A stretch of 10,620 nucleotides of DNA, taken from positions 1-10,620 of the forward strand of contig JAPOIQ010000016.1 in assembly GCA_029978815.1 (NCBI GenBank). Reading direction: 5' to 3'. A program made the position numbers and the translations under genes. Below, one piece after another: positions 1 through 6,968 of the stretch. The stretch is from a bacterium (GTDB lineage: Bacteria > Actinomycetota > Acidimicrobiia > Acidimicrobiales > Ilumatobacteraceae). Every line of letters begins with the position of its first letter. Position 1 is the stretch's first letter. The notes beneath the pieces are model-generated. The model had not been told where the DNA came from, did no database searches, and saw only the letters and a list, made by a program, of their open reading frames with translations.

Positions 1-1
1 A

Positions 2-133
2 GATGCCCACAAGGCTGCTGTCGTTGGTGACACCGTTGGTGACCCGTTCAAGGACACCTCTGGCCCTGCAATGAACATCCTCATCAAGGTGATGACCATC
101 GTCGCCTTGGTGTTCGCCAGCGCATTCGTCTGA
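2..133 (+). CDS. hppA: Membrane-bound proton-pumping pyrophosphatase, C-terminal fragment
   Basis: This is the 3' end (43 codons plus TGA) of a gene that begins before the window. The visible residues include [16 protein letters not shown], the near-invariant segment before the last transmembrane helix of membrane H+/Na+-translocating pyrophosphatases. It is followed by a hydrophobic helix (about residues 24-43 of the fragment) that ends the protein. The enzyme hydrolyses PPi and pumps ions across the cytoplasmic membrane, recovering energy from PPi released in biosynthesis. The residues that separate K+-dependent from K+-independent types, and H+ from Na+ pumps, lie upstream and cannot be seen, so the coupling ion is not decided here. 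The reading frame is intact and an intrinsic terminator follows within 30 bp. Confidence 0.93.
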   Translation, partial: DAHKAAVVGDTVGDPFKDTSGPAMNILIKVMTIVALVFASAFV

Positions 134-158
134 TCCTGTACAGACGGTAAAGACTGTC

Positions 159-197
159 AGCGGCGGTGGGGCATAGCTCCACCGCCGCTTTCGTTTT
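159..197 (+). terminator. Intrinsic terminator of hppA
   Basis: Arms 159-172 and 176-189 form a 14-bp stem (outer 11 bp AGCGGCGGTGG with CCACCGCCGCT; then one G-U wobble and two G-C pairs) with a 3-nt ATA loop. It is followed by a T-rich tract (TTTCGTTTT, 189-197). It begins 25 bp after the hppA stop. Read on the minus strand the same stem exists but without a clear U-tract, so it may only partly stop transcripts arriving from the converging DUF3097 gene. Confidence 0.9.
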
Positions 198-225
198 CAT
201 TGACTATCCCGGAAGACGTCGGGTG

Positions 226-1050
226 TTAAGCCTCGGCCGCAACGAAATCAATGAGTTGCTCAACTGCACCAACAAGCGACGACTCAAGGTCAGCAAAGGA
301 CGACACCGAGTTTCGTAATTTTGGCCAAAACCCCTCAAGGTTCACTCCGATGGCATCACAAAGTCCTTGCTTCCATGGGGTCCCCTTCGGAACATCCGGC
401 CACGCCTCAAGCCCGATCGTTCGTGGCCTGATTCCTGCCCATACGTCCACAAATGGATGCCCAGTGATGAGCACGTGATCATCAGCGACCGCATGTGCAA
501 TGCGTTGCTCTTTCGACCCCTCAACAAGATGATCAAGCAACACACCGAGACGACGATCGGCGGACGGTGCAAATTCGCTAATTCGAAGGACCAGGTCGTC
601 AGCGCCATGCATCGGCTCTACAACGATCCCCAACTCTCGAAGCTCGTCTCCCCATACGTGTTCGAGAAGCTCCGCGTCGTGAATTCCTTCTACCCAAATG
701 CGGTGCGGCTGAGCCACCCGCGTCCTCGAGGCCCCACTTGACCGATCACTAACGAAACCTCCGGCGGCAGAGACCGTTTGAGTAAGCACCGGGGTCGCTT
801 CGGGACGCTTTAAAGTGACGGGCTTGCCGTCGATGAGAAATCCGCCAGGCTTCCACGTGAAGTGACGCAACTGTTGCTTGCGATCTCGCAAGGTGACCCC
901 TTCGTACGACCATCGAACAACATCGCCGACAAATCCACTTGAGCGGTCCTCAATGACCATTCCTGCCTCCACCTCGACCGTTGGGTAGGTCGGTCGACGG
1001 CGGTCAGCCTCGAACTCGTCGAGAATGTCTCTGGGTCCTCCGGCTGGCAT
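226..1050 (-). CDS. DUF3097 family protein
   Basis: The 274-residue protein matches the actinobacterial DUF3097 family along its length. An N-terminal small beta-rich part holds GFVGDVVRW (39-47) and GGFLIDGKPVTL (69-80). A core holds RIWVEGIHDAELLEHVWGDE (117-136), then GIVVEPMHGADDL (141-153), DHLVEGSKEQRIA (173-185) and TGHPFVDVWAGIRP (196-209). The cellular role is unknown. The VEG...D core followed by an acidic pair resembles a Toprim-type nucleic-acid fold, but that is inference from motif shape. The ATG at 1050 is the earliest possible start because an in-frame TAA lies at 1054-1056; a purine-rich AAGGG abuts it with almost no spacing. The next ATG (residue 31) would remove the conserved RRRPT region. 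The gene is divergent from the DUF4349 gene, with about 29 bp between starts. Confidence 0.88.
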   Translation of the reverse strand: MPAGGPRDILDEFEADRRRPTYPTVEVEAGMVIEDRSSGFVGDVVRWSYEGVTLRDRKQQLRHFTWKPGGFLIDGKPVTLKRPEATPVLTQTVSAAGGFVSDRSSGASRTRVAQPHRIWVEGIHDAELLEHVWGDELRELGIVVEPMHGADDLVLRISEFAPSADRRLGVLLDHLVEGSKEQRIAHAVADDHVLITGHPFVDVWAGIRPRTIGLEAWPDVPKGTPWKQGLCDAIGVNLEGFWPKLRNSVSSFADLESSLVGAVEQLIDFVAAEA

Positions 1051-1064
1051 CCCTTAAGAGTGGC

Positions 1065-1070
1065 AGAGGG
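1065..1070 (+). promoter_or_regulatory. Ribosome-binding site deciding the DUF4349 start
   Basis: AGAGGG lies 9 nt before the GTG at 1080. No comparable site precedes the ATG pair at 1104/1107, so this is the reason for choosing the GTG start. It also overlaps the upstream region of the divergent DUF3097 gene. Confidence 0.5.
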
Positions 1071-1079
1071 AACCATTCT

Positions 1080-2027
1080 GTGAGTGGAATCGTCAAACAC
1101 TGCATGATGAAGCATCAGCATTCACTCAACAAACGTTTTTTCGTCGTCCTTTCAGCGGGATTATTTGCCCTTGCTGGGTGCAGCTCAGGTGGCGATGACT
1201 CAGCCGAGGCGTCACAGGCCTACAACGCAGACGCAAAAGAGGAAATGTCCTACGAGCTGGCAGCCGCCGATTCTTCGGCAGCGATGGACGTCTACGAGAG
1301 CGATGCAGGTGGTTCATTCGAAAACGTCGTCGACACTTCTGTCGAGCAAAGAGACCTCATCATCGAAATGGGACTCTCCATCGAGTCTGAGGACATCGCT
1401 GCATCTGTGAGCGCAATTCGCTCTCTTGCAACCACCGCCGGCGGAGTGATCACCAGTAGCAATATCGGGCTGCGAACCGAAGACCAAGAAGATGGTTGGG
1501 CGACGATTGTCGTGCGGGTGCCTCCTGAACGGCTCGATGGGTTTCTCGTAAATCTGGATGACCCCGAACGTGTTGGGACCCTCACTTCATCGAACACATG
1601 GACACAAGATGTCACGGAACAGCTTGTTGAGCTCGATGTCCGAATCGAAAATCAACGCGAATCGGTGGCTCGAATCCGAGAACTACTTGCCGAAGCCAAA
1701 GATCTCAACGACGTTGTCACACTTGAGTACGAACTCAACCGTCGCCAAACCGAACTTGAGGTGCAACTCGCTCGACAAGCCTCGCTTGAAGGTCGAGTTG
1801 CGCTCTCAACAGTCACGATTGACCTTTACTCTCCCGGGGAGGCGCCCACTCCGGAGTCCGAGCGCACGCTGATCTCCGGCTTCACCGATGGCTGGAATTC
1901 ATTTGTCGGTACCGCAAGCTCGCTCGGATGGTTTGTCGCCGCTGCGAGCCCTTACGTTGGTGCCAGCATCCTCTTGCTTCTCGTAGTCGGGTTCATCAGG
2001 CGCAGTCGGCGGGTGACGGAGGGGTGA
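1080..2027 (+). CDS. DUF4349 domain lipoprotein
   Basis: A membrane-anchored extracytoplasmic protein of the DUF4349 family, of unknown function. From the GTG at 1080 it has 315 residues. A basic n-region and hydrophobic stretch end in a lipobox, LAGC, with the lipidated Cys at residue 34. A low-complexity acidic stretch follows, then the DUF4349 body (start near EQRDLIIEMGLSIES, with the VRVPPERLDGFL segment). A long charged, probable coiled-coil follows (from EQLVELDVRIENQ to LARQASLEGRV). A C-terminal transmembrane helix (ASPYVGASILLLLVVGFI) and a basic RRSRR tail end the protein. The start is uncertain: GTG 1080 has AGAGGG at 1065-1070, 9 nt upstream. ATG 1104 gives a more usual lipoprotein n-region (Cys26) but has no good ribosome-binding site. 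An ATG further upstream at 981 would run into the divergent gene and is unlikely. The 3' end overlaps the converging gene by 32 bp. Confidence 0.87.
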   Translation: MSGIVKHCMMKHQHSLNKRFFVVLSAGLFALAGCSSGGDDSAEASQAYNADAKEEMSYELAAADSSAAMDVYESDAGGSFENVVDTSVEQRDLIIEMGLSIESEDIAASVSAIRSLATTAGGVITSSNIGLRTEDQEDGWATIVVRVPPERLDGFLVNLDDPERVGTLTSSNTWTQDVTEQLVELDVRIENQRESVARIRELLAEAKDLNDVVTLEYELNRRQTELEVQLARQASLEGRVALSTVTIDLYSPGEAPTPESERTLISGFTDGWNSFVGTASSLGWFVAAASPYVGASILLLLVVGFIRRSRRVTEG

Positions 2028-2670
2028 TCTCGACCCAGCCATCAGCATCAAGTCCGAGCGCAACATGCGATTGCTCCGGCCCCGCAATCACGGCGTCCGC
2101 TCGCTCGTTTGATCGCCTCGGAAAGAGCGTGTTCGGAGGCTCACTGCTGCTCGGCCACCAACGGTGACAGCGCCAAGCTGACACCTCCTCAATTTCAATC
2201 GTTGGTCGCCCCAGCACTTCGACCACCCCATGCATGACACCTAGTTGTTGATACCCAGTTCCGGAGTCGAGAGGGGTCGTGCCTGCCGTCGCATACCACT
2301 CAAGGTCTGATGCAACAGGCGTCGGGTCGCCGAACCCAGTTCGCGCGATCTCAAGAGGGTCATCAAATGCCGATGCTCGAGATTCGTTCGACACCGTCCA
2401 CTGCTGATGGGGTGATTCACACAGATGTTCTGCCCACAGCAACTCGCCTTTTACGAGACCCTCGGAGGACCGCATCCGGATATTCCAATCCGAAATATGT
2501 AAGAGCGGTTCACCCGGCACTCTCCATATCCACCAATATCCGAGCGTTCGCTGCAGAACATTTGATCGGTGTCCACACAGTCCGGCCGCGCCATCGGGAC
2601 GCCACCATCCGAACCACCACTCATCTATGCAACCCTCATGAGGGCCCTCATCGGCCGGTTCGATGTCCAC
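1996..2670 (-). CDS. Tryptophan-rich conserved hypothetical protein
   Basis: I cannot name this family with confidence. The 224-residue product has no signal peptide or membrane helix and contains 15 tryptophans. It has segments that look like a conserved soluble beta-rich domain: DEWWFGWWRPDG (16-27), PLLHISDWNI (55-64), KGELLWAEHLCESPHQQWTV (74-93), AFDDPLE (101-107), DLEWYAT (122-128) and GYQQLGVMHGVVEV (139-152). The alternation of acid/aromatic motifs is faintly like lipocalin-type CrtC/AttH proteins, a weak inference. The GTG at 2670 is the furthest standard start; an AGGAG sits 16 nt upstream, too far for a typical site, so the start is uncertain. It overlaps the DUF4349 gene by 32 bp tail-to-tail and starts 21 bp from the divergent SCP2-like gene. 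The intact frame and protein-like composition argue that it is real. Confidence 0.7.
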   Translation of the reverse strand: MDIEPADEGPHEGCIDEWWFGWWRPDGAAGLCGHRSNVLQRTLGYWWIWRVPGEPLLHISDWNIRMRSSEGLVKGELLWAEHLCESPHQQWTVSNESRASAFDDPLEIARTGFGDPTPVASDLEWYATAGTTPLDSGTGYQQLGVMHGVVEVLGRPTIEIEEVSAWRCHRWWPSSSEPPNTLFPRRSNERADAVIAGPEQSHVALGLDADGWVEITPPSPADCA

Positions 2671-2691
2671 TCGCGGCAGAATAGGGCTCCT

Positions 2692-3117
2692 GTGAGTACC
2701 GACGACAATTACAACGACGAGATGATCAACTATCTCTCGCTTGCATGGATACGAGAGCTCAGCCGTGAGGTTCGTGAAAGCGAAGAGTTAGCCGACCTTG
2801 CGCTCCGTCACACAATCGGTGTCACGCAGGTGGTCGAAGACGGTCCCGATGGCGACGTCACCTATCACTTGCAGATCGCTGATGGCGCAGCAGCGTTCGG
2901 AGCGGGGCCAGCTGACCCTGAGGACGTCAAGATGCAGCAAAGCTATGCAACTGCGGTTGCCGTTGCCACCGGGGAACTGAATGCTCAGGAGGCCTTCGTC
3001 ACCGGAAAGATTTTGCTCTTCGGAGATCGGGAAGCGTTGATGGGAGCTCAGGAGGTTTTTGCTGCGCTCGACAGCGTGTTCAACTCGGTGCGAACACGCA
3101 CTCGCTACAACGACTAG
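2692..3117 (+). CDS. SCP2 sterol-transfer-like protein
   Basis: A 141-residue cytosolic protein resembling the SCP2 lipid-binding fold. A helical N-terminus (about 10-40) is followed by a short strand region with VTYHLQIADGAAAFGAG (56-72). The typical SCP2 tail then appears: AVATGELNAQEAFVTGKILL (90-109) and FGDREALMGAQEVF (110-123), matching the family pattern of an acidic G.l..qeAf..GkikvkGD segment. Family members bind lipids or acyl-CoA in a hydrophobic pocket; the ligand here cannot be told. GTG 2692 is chosen because AGGG (2683-2686) lies 5 nt upstream and the family resemblance begins after it. An in-frame ATG at 2569 would overlap the divergent gene and add an unconserved extension. 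It lies 21 bp before deoD on the same strand. Confidence 0.8.
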   Translation: MSTDDNYNDEMINYLSLAWIRELSREVRESEELADLALRHTIGVTQVVEDGPDGDVTYHLQIADGAAAFGAGPADPEDVKMQQSYATAVAVATGELNAQEAFVTGKILLFGDREALMGAQEVFAALDSVFNSVRTRTRYND

Positions 3118-3126
3118 GTGCTCGCC

Positions 3127-3138
3127 TAATCTCTGAGC
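3127..3138 (+). promoter_or_regulatory. Candidate leaderless promoter of deoD
   Basis: TAATCT at 3127-3132 matches the TANNNT -10 motif of actinobacterial promoters. If transcription starts at the A of the ATG (3139), the hexamer sits exactly at -12 to -7. There is no convincing Shine-Dalgarno sequence before this ATG, which fits a leaderless mRNA. No clear -35 element is seen. Confidence 0.45.
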
Positions 3139-3852
3139 ATGCCAATTCACTTGCGTGCAGAACCTGGGGACTACGCGGAGAACGTGCTGTGTCCTGGTGA
3201 CCCGAATCGGGCGACTCACATCGCAGAGACGTTCTTCGACCCGGGTTACCGACAGGTAAATTCTGAACGGGGAATGCTCGGGTACACCGGTACCTTCGAG
3301 GGTCAGCCGATCAGCGTGCAGACAACAGGAATGGGCTGCCCATCAGCCGGAATCGTCTTTGAAGAGCTCGCCCAACTCGGCGCACGTCGTTTTGTCCGAG
3401 TGGGAACCTGCGGGGGACTTCTCGACGGAATGAAGATGGGCGACACCGTCATTGCGATGAGCGCAACCGCAGATGACACAACACCACTCCGTTACTCGGG
3501 CGTGAGCGGTTTCTCTCCGACTGCGACGTTTGGCCTCGTTCGCTCGGCTGCCGATCTCGCCGCGGCTGAAGGCAGCACAGTTCATGTCGGGCCAATTGTG
3601 ACAAGTGGCCTGTTCTACGATCCAGACCCAACTGCGTTCGCAAAGTGGAAGTCAACCGGTCACGTAGGTGTCGAAATGGAGGCCGCAATGATGTACACGG
3701 TGGCCGCAACCCATCGCATTGAAGCCCTCGCAATGATGACGGTGTCAGATGTGCTCGGTGACGACGGGTCAACAGTCCGAATCTCAGACGATGAACTCAG
3801 ACGTGGTGTCGACACGATGATGCATATCGCATGCCGTGTTGCCGTGTCGTGA
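3139..3852 (+). CDS. deoD: Purine nucleoside phosphorylase, DeoD type
   Basis: Reversible phosphorolysis of purine (deoxy)ribonucleosides to free base and (deoxy)ribose-1-phosphate, in the cytosolic purine salvage pathway. The 237 residues match hexameric E. coli DeoD in length and nearly position by position. His4 comes from the neighbouring subunit; PGDPNRA (19-25) holds Gly20 and Arg24 of the phosphate site; Arg44 lies in SERGMLGYTG. GMGCPS is at 64-69. RVGTCGG (87-93) has Arg87, with Thr90 where E. coli has Ser90. SGLFYDPD (156-163) and GVEMEAA (177-183) are present, as is the catalytic Asp204 in TVSDVL; Arg221/222 probably corresponds to Arg217. The SGLFYDPD segment favours purine over uridine specificity. 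It follows the SCP2-like gene by 21 bp but probably has its own leaderless promoter. It converges on mdh. Confidence 0.92.
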   Translation: MPIHLRAEPGDYAENVLCPGDPNRATHIAETFFDPGYRQVNSERGMLGYTGTFEGQPISVQTTGMGCPSAGIVFEELAQLGARRFVRVGTCGGLLDGMKMGDTVIAMSATADDTTPLRYSGVSGFSPTATFGLVRSAADLAAAEGSTVHVGPIVTSGLFYDPDPTAFAKWKSTGHVGVEMEAAMMYTVAATHRIEALAMMTVSDVLGDDGSTVRISDDELRRGVDTMMHIACRVAVS

Positions 3853-3857
3853 AATTG

Positions 3858-3883
3858 GTGTAGCCCGGCAAAACCGGACACAC
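3858..3883. other. Weak hairpin between convergent deoD and mdh
   Basis: In the 33-bp gap between the two stops, CCGG at 3865-3868 and 3874-3877 can pair around a CAAAA loop. Outer GTGT (3858-3861) can pair with ACAC (3880-3883) across a small internal loop. No T-tract follows on either strand, so this is not a standard intrinsic terminator. It may still serve as a weak bidirectional stop. Confidence 0.3.
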
Positions 3884-3885
3884 GA

Positions 3886-4872
3886 TCAGATCAAGCCGAG
3901 TTCGCGAACTGCATCGCGCTCTTCAACAAGCTCATTCGCCGATGCATCGATCTTTCCACGGCTGTAGTCGTCAATGTCGAGGCCCTGAACGATCTTGTAT
4001 TCACCGTTCTCACAGGTGCAAGGGAACGAAGAAATAATTCCCTCTGGGACACCATATGAGCCATCTGAAGGGATCGACATCGACACCCAGTCGCCAGGTG
4101 CCGTACCAAGTGACCACGATCTGATGTGATCAACCGCGGCGCTCGCTGCGGAAGCTGCCGATGAGGCACCACGTGCTTCGATGATCGCTGCTCCACGCTT
4201 TGCGACGGTCGGAATGAACGTCGAATCAACCCACTCGTGATCGTTGACAGCCTCGTAGGCATTCTGACCATTGACCTCGCAATGGAACAGGTCGGGGTAC
4301 TGCGTCGTCGAATGGTTGCCCCAGATCGTCATGTGGCGAACATCGTTCACTGAGGCGCCGAGCTTTTGCGCAATCTGCGTCACCGCACGGTTGTGGTCGA
4401 GTCGGGTCATCGCCGTGAACCGACCCGGATCAAGATCTGGAGCGTTCTGCTGCGCGATAAGAGCGTTCGTATTCGCTGGGTTTCCGACAACGAGCACTTT
4501 CACATCACGCTTGGCTGAGCGCGACAGGGCTTCGCCTTGGGGCTTAAAGATGCCACCGTTGGCAGAGAGAAGATCTGATCGTTCCATGCCCGCCTTGCGA
4601 GGCATTGCGCCAACGAGCAGCGCAACATCAGCGTCACCAAATGCAAGGTCGGCATCGTCTGTGCACGTGATTGAACTCAGCAGCGGAAATGCCGAATCGT
4701 CTAGTTCCATCTTCACGCCTTCGAGCGCGCCGAGAGCAGGAGTAATCTCCAGCAACTGCAACGCAATTGGGGTGTCAGGGCCCAACATCGAGCCGGAGGC
4801 GATGCGGAAAAGAAGCGAATAACCGATCTGGCCAGCGGCACCAGTGACCGCCACACGTACTGGAGTTGTCAT
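3886..4872 (-). CDS. mdh: Malate dehydrogenase, cytosolic type
   Basis: NAD-dependent interconversion of malate and oxaloacetate in the TCA cycle. The 328-residue protein has the Rossmann glycine motif GAAGQIG (11-17). Glu42 ends the second strand and favours NAD over NADP. The mobile loop PRKAGMER (91-98) carries Arg92 and Arg98. VVGNPANTN (128-136) has Asn131. The family signature MTRLDHNRA (155-163) has Asp159 and Arg162, and WGNHS (184-188) holds the catalytic His187. The [11 protein letters not shown] stretch (237-247) is also typical. Length and motifs place it with the cytosolic-type MDH of mycobacteria and streptomycetes, not the lactate-dehydrogenase-like type. The ATG at 4872 is preceded by G-rich CTTGGGGGC very close to the start. 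The gene is 78 bp downstream of the acyltransferase and has promoter-like sequence of its own. Confidence 0.96.
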   Translation of the reverse strand: MTTPVRVAVTGAAGQIGYSLLFRIASGSMLGPDTPIALQLLEITPALGALEGVKMELDDSAFPLLSSITCTDDADLAFGDADVALLVGAMPRKAGMERSDLLSANGGIFKPQGEALSRSAKRDVKVLVVGNPANTNALIAQQNAPDLDPGRFTAMTRLDHNRAVTQIAQKLGASVNDVRHMTIWGNHSTTQYPDLFHCEVNGQNAYEAVNDHEWVDSTFIPTVAKRGAAIIEARGASSAASAASAAVDHIRSWSLGTAPGDWVSMSIPSDGSYGVPEGIISSFPCTCENGEYKIVQGLDIDDYSRGKIDASANELVEERDAVRELGLI

Positions 4873-4880
4873 GCCCCCAA

Positions 4881-4906
4881 GCGTACGCCTGAAGGCGTGA
4901 ATTATC
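4881..4906 (-). promoter_or_regulatory. Candidate mdh promoter with nested palindromes
   Basis: On the minus strand GATAAT (4906-4901) is a good -10 candidate, which would place transcription start near 4894 and give a leader of about 20 nt. Across that start lies a perfect inverted repeat, ACGCCT-GA-AGGCGT (4885-4898). It is overlapped by an 8-bp palindrome GCGTACGC (4881-4888). The repeat could be an operator or a small leader hairpin. A -35 element is not convincing. Confidence 0.4.
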
Positions 4907-4950
4907 CCAAACGAACAGCAGTTAGGAAGCCAACTTAGGGTGTGAATGTC

Positions 4951-6930
4951 CTATGTGCCGGTGATATTTCGAATCACGTTTGCGTAAAACACCTGGCCAT
5001 CACCGAGAAGATGAATTCCATCATCACCAAAGCATGATCCCGAGCAATTCTGCGACTCGCTCAACCAGTCGACGACCACGATGTTGTCGTCCTCAGTATC
5101 GATTGATGCGAGAAGCTCATTGTTCGCAGAACGCCACGCAAGTTCACCTCTCACATTCAGCATGACGACAAGAGGCACATCGTTGACGATTTCAAGGAAT
5201 GTCGAGAGGTCCGCCTGAGCGATCGGGCCATTCGTTCCGAGGTGCACGACCAGTACGTCACCAAACGCGCCTGCGTCTTTAAGTTGCTGGAGGAACTCAA
5301 GCGTTCCTTTCAGTTGACGACTTTTCTCCGCGTTCACCGTGTAACCACGCTCACGAAGCACTCCGGCCGCTCCAAGCATCACAGAATCACCGATTGCGAG
5401 AAACTGCACCGGATCACGTTGTGGGGTCACGACTGCGGTCGCGACCGATGTCGTCGTCATCGCCGCTGGATTGTCACTGGCGGAGTCGCTTTGGTCACCC
5501 TGGGAGCTGCTCGCCGCCGTGACCGATCCAAGTAGTTCTTCCCCCGAGGTGACGTCTTCCCCGCCCGCCGCAATCGACGCCTCAATTTGGTTGAGTTCAA
5601 GATCTGCCGTCGCCACCCTGAAACCAGAGAACCCGACGACGATCACTGCGACAAGACCAAGACCTACCACGATCCGACGCGTTTGAATTGGCCACGCCTG
5701 CGCACGGGTCGCAGTTTCTACTTTGAAACGACCCCGACGAATTGGCATTTCGAGGTACCGGTATGAAGCCTCCGCCACTATGACCGTCAGCACCATTGCG
5801 ATCACAAATTCGATAAGCGACAGCGGAACACCAGCAACTCGGCGGATGACCTGATAAATCGGCCAGTGATAGAGGTACAACCCATATGAGCGGGTGCCGA
5901 GCCACAACAGCGGCGGCACCGACAACAGCCGACCAACATTTGACCTGCGATGAACAAGCGCTCCGAGCACCGCAATTGTTGCAAGGTCTGTCCATAGGAA
6001 TCCGCCCCGCATCAGCGCGCCATCGGCAACCGTCCCCGCACCTGACGGGTCGGCCATGAGGTAGTGCACTCGCGCAATGAGCAGCGCAAGTAACCCAAGA
6101 CCGATGACGGCAACGATGTCAAGACGGGCAGGACGCTGACCCAACTTGCTCCGCATGACGGCGTTCGGTCGCCACACCATTGCAAACGCTGCTCCCAAGA
6201 GCAACCCTGATGCCCTTGTAGGAGTCGAGAGATACAAGACATCGGCAATCGAGAAACAACGACCCGAAATCTGCCAGTAGGCATCAGGGGTCACCGCACA
6301 CTCGCCAATTGGTCCACTGTGGTGCAAGAGCGCGACAAGCAGCGTGACAGCAAGCGCACTTCCTACAAAAACGAGCACGATTCGACCAACTCGGATGGCA
6401 CCTCGACGAGTCACCGCAATCATCACCAAAGGCCACAACAAATAGAACTGCTCTTCGACAGCAAGGCTCCACAGGTGACGCAGTGGGGCAAAATCGCCAC
6501 TCGCTGCGTACCCCGCGCCGACCCACAACTGGAACCAGTTAGAGCCGTAGAAGAAGCCGGCGATGATGTCGCCACGAACCTTTCCAAGCGTTTCCGGCCG
6601 CAACACTGTTGCGACGACTGCGACCAGTGTCAATACGGCAAATAGTGCAGGTAGGAGACGCCGCGCGCGCCGCGCCCAAAACGATCGAAGGTCGATACCG
6701 CCATCACGGTCGTGCTCGGCGAGCAACAACAACGTGATGAGATAACCGCTGAGAACAAAAAAGACCTCAACCCCGAGAAATCCACCTGGAAGCCACGAGC
6801 TATTCGCGTGGTAGACCATGACCGCAACAACCGCAAGCGCCCGGAGCCCGTCGAGTGCCGGCAAATACGGCACCTTCGACAGCGAGCTCGGGCGCTGAAC
6901 TGCACCTGTTCGATCAGATGTCATCGACAT
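4951..6930 (-). CDS. Acyltransferase-3 / SGNH fused O-acyltransferase (OafA/OatA-like)
   Basis: A membrane enzyme likely to O-acetylate (or acylate) an extracytoplasmic glycan. The 659 residues have two parts. The first is an acyltransferase-3 domain (about 20-400) with PALDGLRALAVVAVMVYHAN (His41), GVEVFFVLSGYLIT (53-66), the basic FWARRARRLLPA (84-95), LWSLAVEEQFYLLWPL (about 153-168), SYGLYLYHWP (about 347-356) and YRYLEMPIRR (about 389-398). A further transmembrane helix (about 420-437) and a Ser/Thr/Ala-rich linker (about 450-505) follow. The second part is an SGNH hydrolase-like domain with GDSVMLG (Ser near 516), HLGTNG (Asn near 567) and FGDDGIH (Asp near 637, His near 640), so all catalytic blocks are present. 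The substrate (peptidoglycan, polysaccharide or lipid-linked sugar) cannot be told. It lies 38 bp after purH with no clear ribosome-binding site. A GATACT element ending 7 nt before the ATG suggests a separate, possibly leaderless promoter. Confidence 0.93.
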   Translation of the reverse strand: MSMTSDRTGAVQRPSSLSKVPYLPALDGLRALAVVAVMVYHANSSWLPGGFLGVEVFFVLSGYLITLLLLAEHDRDGGIDLRSFWARRARRLLPALFAVLTLVAVVATVLRPETLGKVRGDIIAGFFYGSNWFQLWVGAGYAASGDFAPLRHLWSLAVEEQFYLLWPLVMIAVTRRGAIRVGRIVLVFVGSALAVTLLVALLHHSGPIGECAVTPDAYWQISGRCFSIADVLYLSTPTRASGLLLGAAFAMVWRPNAVMRSKLGQRPARLDIVAVIGLGLLALLIARVHYLMADPSGAGTVADGALMRGGFLWTDLATIAVLGALVHRRSNVGRLLSVPPLLWLGTRSYGLYLYHWPIYQVIRRVAGVPLSLIEFVIAMVLTVIVAEASYRYLEMPIRRGRFKVETATRAQAWPIQTRRIVVGLGLVAVIVVGFSGFRVATADLELNQIEASIAAGGEDVTSGEELLGSVTAASSSQGDQSDSASDNPAAMTTTSVATAVVTPQRDPVQFLAIGDSVMLGAAGVLRERGYTVNAEKSRQLKGTLEFLQQLKDAGAFGDVLVVHLGTNGPIAQADLSTFLEIVNDVPLVVMLNVRGELAWRSANNELLASIDTEDDNIVVVDWLSESQNCSGSCFGDDGIHLLGDGQVFYANVIRNITGT

Positions 6931-6968
6931 TGCTTCAAGTATCGCCGCTGAAGTTGGAACTTTGTCGG

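Noticed and set aside
25..47. Direct repeat GTTGGTGAC twice near the window start
   Set aside because: It is explained by the coding of VGDTVGD, a conserved pyrophosphatase motif.
981..1079. Upstream ATG extension of the DUF4349 gene beginning at 981
   Set aside because: The extension lies inside the divergent DUF3097 gene, would put more than 40 unconserved residues before the signal peptide, and ignores the AGAGGG site before 1080.
2310..2684. Open frame of 124 codons on the plus strand
   Set aside because: It is antisense to the tryptophan-rich gene, shows no recognisable motifs, and has a biased basic/Ser/Thr composition typical of shadow frames.
3858..3883. Intrinsic terminator between deoD and mdh
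   Set aside because: The hairpin is short and interrupted and no T-tract follows on either strand, so I list it only as a weak hairpin.
4271..4822. Open frame of 183 codons on the plus strand inside mdh
   Set aside because: It is fully antisense to a clear malate dehydrogenase and is Ser/Arg/Ala-rich with no domain pattern.
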